This document shows positions 5,109-7,089 of a stretch of DNA of 7,089 bases, one piece after another. Made by a program: the position numbers and the translations under genes. How positions within the stretch are numbered: the stretch's first letter is position 1; each line of letters starts with the position of its first letter. The stretch is taken from NCBI GenBank assembly GCA_024636575.1, contig JAGXGU010000101.1, positions 1 through 7,089 on the forward strand, read 5' to 3'. The notes beneath the pieces were generated by a model. That model did no database searches. It had not been told where the DNA came from and saw nothing but the letters and a program-made list of their open reading frames with translations. This stretch comes from Altererythrobacter sp. GTDB lineage: Bacteria > Pseudomonadota > Alphaproteobacteria > Sphingomonadales > Sphingomonadaceae.

Positions 5109-6269
5109 ATGCGCGCTACCCCTGATTTCGATTTCGCCCTGGGCGACAATGCGGACATGATCCGCAGCACCACGGCCCGTTTCGCCGATGAAGTCATCGT
5201 GCCGCTGGCCGAAAAGGTCGACCGCGAAGACTGGTTTCCGCAGGAACTGTGGCCGCAGATGGGCGCTCTGGGCCTGCACGGGATTACCGTGGCCGAAGAA
5301 GATGGCGGGCTGGGCCTCGGCTATCTGGAGCATGTCATTGCGGTGGAGGAAGTCAGCCGGGCCAGCGCCTCTGTCGGCCTGTCCTACGGCGCGCATTCCA
5401 ATTTATGCGTCAACCAGATCAGCCGCTGGGGCAATGCGGAGCAGAAGGCGAAATACCTCCCCGGCCTGATCAGCGGGGAGCATGTCGGATCGCTCGCCAT
5501 GAGCGAGGCGGGTGCCGGATCCGATGTTGTCTCGATGAAGCTTCGGGCCGACGCGGTTCAAGGCGGCTATGTCCTCAATGGCACGAAATTCTGGATCACC
5601 AACGCGGCCTATGCCGATACGCTGGTAGTTTATGCCAAGACCGGAGAAGGCAGCCGGGGCATCACCGCTTTCCTGATCGAGAAGGACATGCCCGGCTTCT
5701 CCATCGGTCAGAAGATCGACAAGATGGGCATGCGCGGCAGCCCCACCGCAGAGCTGGTGTTCGACGATTGCGAAGTGCCCGAAGAAAACGTGATGGGCCC
5801 GCTGCATGGCGGCGTCGGCGTGTTAATGAGCGGGCTGGATTACGAGCGCGTAGTGTTGTCCGGCATCCAGCTCGGGATCATGCAGGCCTGTCTCGACACG
5901 GTGATCCCTTACCTGCGCGAGCGGCACCAATTCGGTAAACCGATCGGTTCGTTCCAGCTGATGCAGGCGAAAGTGGCCGATATGTATGTCGCGCTGCAAT
6001 CCGCCCGCGCCTATACCTATGCCGTGGCCAAGGCGTGTGACGCGGGCCAGACAACCCGCTTCGACGCGGCGGGCGTGATCCTGCTGTCGAGCGAGAACGC
6101 CTTCCGCGTGGCTGCAGAAAGCGTTCAGGCGCTTGGCGGGGCCGGTTATACCAAGGATTGGCCAGTCGAACGCTATCTGCGCGATGCAAAACTGCTCGAT
6201 ATCGGCGCGGGGACGAATGAAATCCGCCGGATGCTGATCGGCCGCGAACTGATCGGCGCGCAGCGGTGA
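5109..6269 (+). CDS. ivd: Isovaleryl-CoA dehydrogenase (EC 1.3.8.4)
   Basis: An acyl-CoA dehydrogenase of 386 residues that oxidises isovaleryl-CoA to 3-methylcrotonyl-CoA with FAD, the third step of leucine breakdown, passing electrons to ETF. The family signatures are present: LAMSEAGAGSDV (129-140), WITNA (162-166) and the C-terminal QALGGAGYTKDWPVERYLRD (340-359). Substrate class is supported by catalytic-base placement. Isovaleryl-CoA dehydrogenases use a glutamate in the GLD-x-ER motif, here E246 in SGLDYERV (241-248). The position used by most other acyl-CoA dehydrogenases is alanine, here A367 in IGAGTNE. The ATG at 5109 has GGAG five bases upstream. The stop overlaps the next gene by four bases (GTGA), and methylcrotonoyl-CoA carboxylase follows, confirming the pathway. 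Also named liuA in some bacteria. Confidence 0.95.
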   Translation: MRATPDFDFALGDNADMIRSTTARFADEVIVPLAEKVDREDWFPQELWPQMGALGLHGITVAEEDGGLGLGYLEHVIAVEEVSRASASVGLSYGAHSNLCVNQISRWGNAEQKAKYLPGLISGEHVGSLAMSEAGAGSDVVSMKLRADAVQGGYVLNGTKFWITNAAYADTLVVYAKTGEGSRGITAFLIEKDMPGFSIGQKIDKMGMRGSPTAELVFDDCEVPEENVMGPLHGGVGVLMSGLDYERVVLSGIQLGIMQACLDTVIPYLRERHQFGKPIGSFQLMQAKVADMYVALQSARAYTYAVAKACDAGQTTRFDAAGVILLSSENAFRVAAESVQALGGAGYTKDWPVERYLRDAKLLDIGAGTNEIRRMLIGRELIGAQR

Positions 6270-6544
6270 GCGACGGCGTCATAACGGCCCTCCAGTATTA
6301 CGGGGCTGCGTCCGGTCTGCTGGCGGCGCTGATCGTGTCGCTCAATCTGGGCGCGCGGCCGACCGGCTGGGGCTTCGTGATTTTCGTGACCAGTTCCCTG
6401 GCACTCATCGCCTGGGGGTTTTTGAACGAGGATAGCCAGGGGATCGGGTGGCAGAACGTCGGATTGCTGGCGATCAACGTGGTCGGTGTGTACCGGTACC
6501 TTTTTTCCGCGCCTAAAGAATCCGACAAGAGCGAACCAGCATGA
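6266..6544 (+). CDS. Small three-helix membrane protein of unknown function, coupled to leucine catabolism genes
   Basis: A 92-residue protein I do not recognise. Three hydrophobic segments are visible (about 12-29, 34-53 and 60-80), with a short N-terminus and a charged tail KESDKSE (84-90). There is no signal peptide and no catalytic motif. The third segment contains QNVGLLAINVVGVYRYL; its N-x-x-G-x-x-R pattern loosely recalls small PnuC/SemiSWEET-type transporter modules, but no PQ motif is present, so this is only a hint. The GTG start overlaps the dehydrogenase stop (GTGA), and its TGA overlaps the next ATG (ATGA). No Shine-Dalgarno is evident, so translation probably depends on coupling. 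That arrangement argues it is a real gene. A role in uptake or export of a branched-chain intermediate, or as an accessory membrane anchor, is possible but unproven. Confidence 0.82.
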   Translation: MSDGVITALQYYGAASGLLAALIVSLNLGARPTGWGFVIFVTSSLALIAWGFLNEDSQGIGWQNVGLLAINVVGVYRYLFSAPKESDKSEPA

Positions 6545-7089
6545 CCGCACCTACCCTAACCACCAAACTCGACCGAGAAAGCCCGGAGGCGAAGGCGCGG
6601 TTTGCGCATAACAAGGGGCTCGCTGACGAACTGCGCGCCAAGGTTGCGGAAGCGGCGCTGGGCGGCAGCGAAAAGTCTAGGGAACGCCATGTAGCGCGCG
6701 GCAAGCTGCTCCCGCGTGACCGGGTGGAGCGGCTGCTGGATCCCGGCTCGCCGTTCCTCGAAATCGGCCAGTTGGCGGCAAACGGAATGTATGAGGGCGA
6801 CGTCAATGGCGCCTCGATCATCGCGGGGATCGGCCGCGTGTCGGGGCGGCAGGTGATGATTGCCTGTAACGATCCCACCGTGAAGGGCGGCAGCTATTAC
6901 CCATTGACGGTCAAGAAGCATCTTCGAGCGCAGGAAATTGCGCAGGAAAACCGGCTGCCGTGCATCTATCTGGTCGATAGCGGCGGCGCGAATCTGCCCT
7001 ATCAGGACGAGGTGTTTCCCGACCGCGACCACTTCGGGCGCATCTTCTACAACCAGGCACAGATGAGCAGTCTCGGCATTCCGCAGATC
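6541..7089 (+). CDS. mccB: Methylcrotonoyl-CoA carboxylase beta subunit (carboxyltransferase), 5' part
   Basis: The first 183 residues of a gene that continues beyond the window; the full family length is about 535. The beta subunit moves the carboxyl group from biotin on the alpha subunit to 3-methylcrotonyl-CoA, giving 3-methylglutaconyl-CoA (EC 6.4.1.4), the step after isovaleryl-CoA dehydrogenase. Visible hallmarks are RERHVARGKLLPRDRV (47-62), NDPTVKGGSYYPLTVKKHLR (110-129) and the very characteristic stretch at 146-166 (DSGGANLP, then QDEVFPDRDHFG). The latter separates methylcrotonoyl- from propionyl-CoA carboxylase beta chains. The ATG overlaps the preceding stop (ATGA); only a weak AAGAG lies upstream, so coupled translation is likely. 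The biotin-bearing alpha subunit and the hydratase and lyase steps would be expected further downstream. Also called liuB. Confidence 0.95.
   Translation, partial: MTAPTLTTKLDRESPEAKARFAHNKGLADELRAKVAEAALGGSEKSRERHVARGKLLPRDRVERLLDPGSPFLEIGQLAANGMYEGDVNGASIIAGIGRVSGRQVMIACNDPTVKGGSYYPLTVKKHLRAQEIAQENRLPCIYLVDSGGANLPYQDEVFPDRDHFGRIFYNQAQMSSLGIPQI

Noticed and set aside
5249..5938. 229-codon ORF within isovaleryl-CoA dehydrogenase
   Set aside because: An alternative frame of a clearly conserved enzyme; arginine- and glycine-rich composition is typical of GC-rich shadows.
1..7089. CRISPR array, tRNA/rRNA, insertion sequence or attachment site
   Set aside because: No regular repeat-spacer array, cloverleaf, transposase or flanking direct repeat was seen on either strand.

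Overview
The window looks like chromosomal DNA of an alphaproteobacterium, most likely of the order Sphingomonadales (Erythrobacter/Novosphingobium type). This rests on the GC-rich coding style and the recognisable protein families. There is no 16S or other marker, so the taxonomic call is inference.

Left part (1-2563): an isolated piece of a PEP-CTERM/exosortase system. A secreted PEP-CTERM protein (267-977, +) is preceded by a near-consensus sigma-54 (-24/-12) promoter (207-221) and, about 90 bases before the expected transcription start, a semi-palindromic box (136-152) that could bind an enhancer-binding regulator. A strong Rho-independent terminator (1002-1032) follows it. Converging on it from the minus strand is a TPR-repeat lipoprotein (1043-2563) resembling PrsT, the TPR protein of XrtA/PEP-CTERM loci. 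No exosortase, PrsK or PrsR gene lies in the window.

Middle part (2636-5004): alanine dehydrogenase (ald, minus) lies upstream of the TPR gene. It is divergent from a luciferase-like flavin monooxygenase (4021-5004, +). The 269-base divergent region holds two opposed -10-like hexamers, a spaced inverted repeat and a 21-codon small ORF with a good Shine-Dalgarno sequence.

Right part (5109-7089): the start of a leucine catabolism operon. Isovaleryl-CoA dehydrogenase is followed by an unrecognised 92-residue three-helix membrane protein, then by methylcrotonoyl-CoA carboxylase beta subunit, which runs off the window end. The three genes overlap by four bases at each junction (GTGA, ATGA), so they are very probably translationally coupled. 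Two consecutive steps of leucine breakdown (isovaleryl-CoA to 3-methylcrotonyl-CoA to 3-methylglutaconyl-CoA) are thus encoded together, with an unknown membrane protein between them. A palindrome and a 28-base-period direct repeat sit just upstream.

No tRNA, rRNA, CRISPR array, insertion sequence or sign of recent gene transfer was seen. Most genes are ordinary. The points worth a second look are the sigma-54/enhancer arrangement, the embedded small membrane protein, the repeats before the leucine operon and the leader ORF before the monooxygenase.
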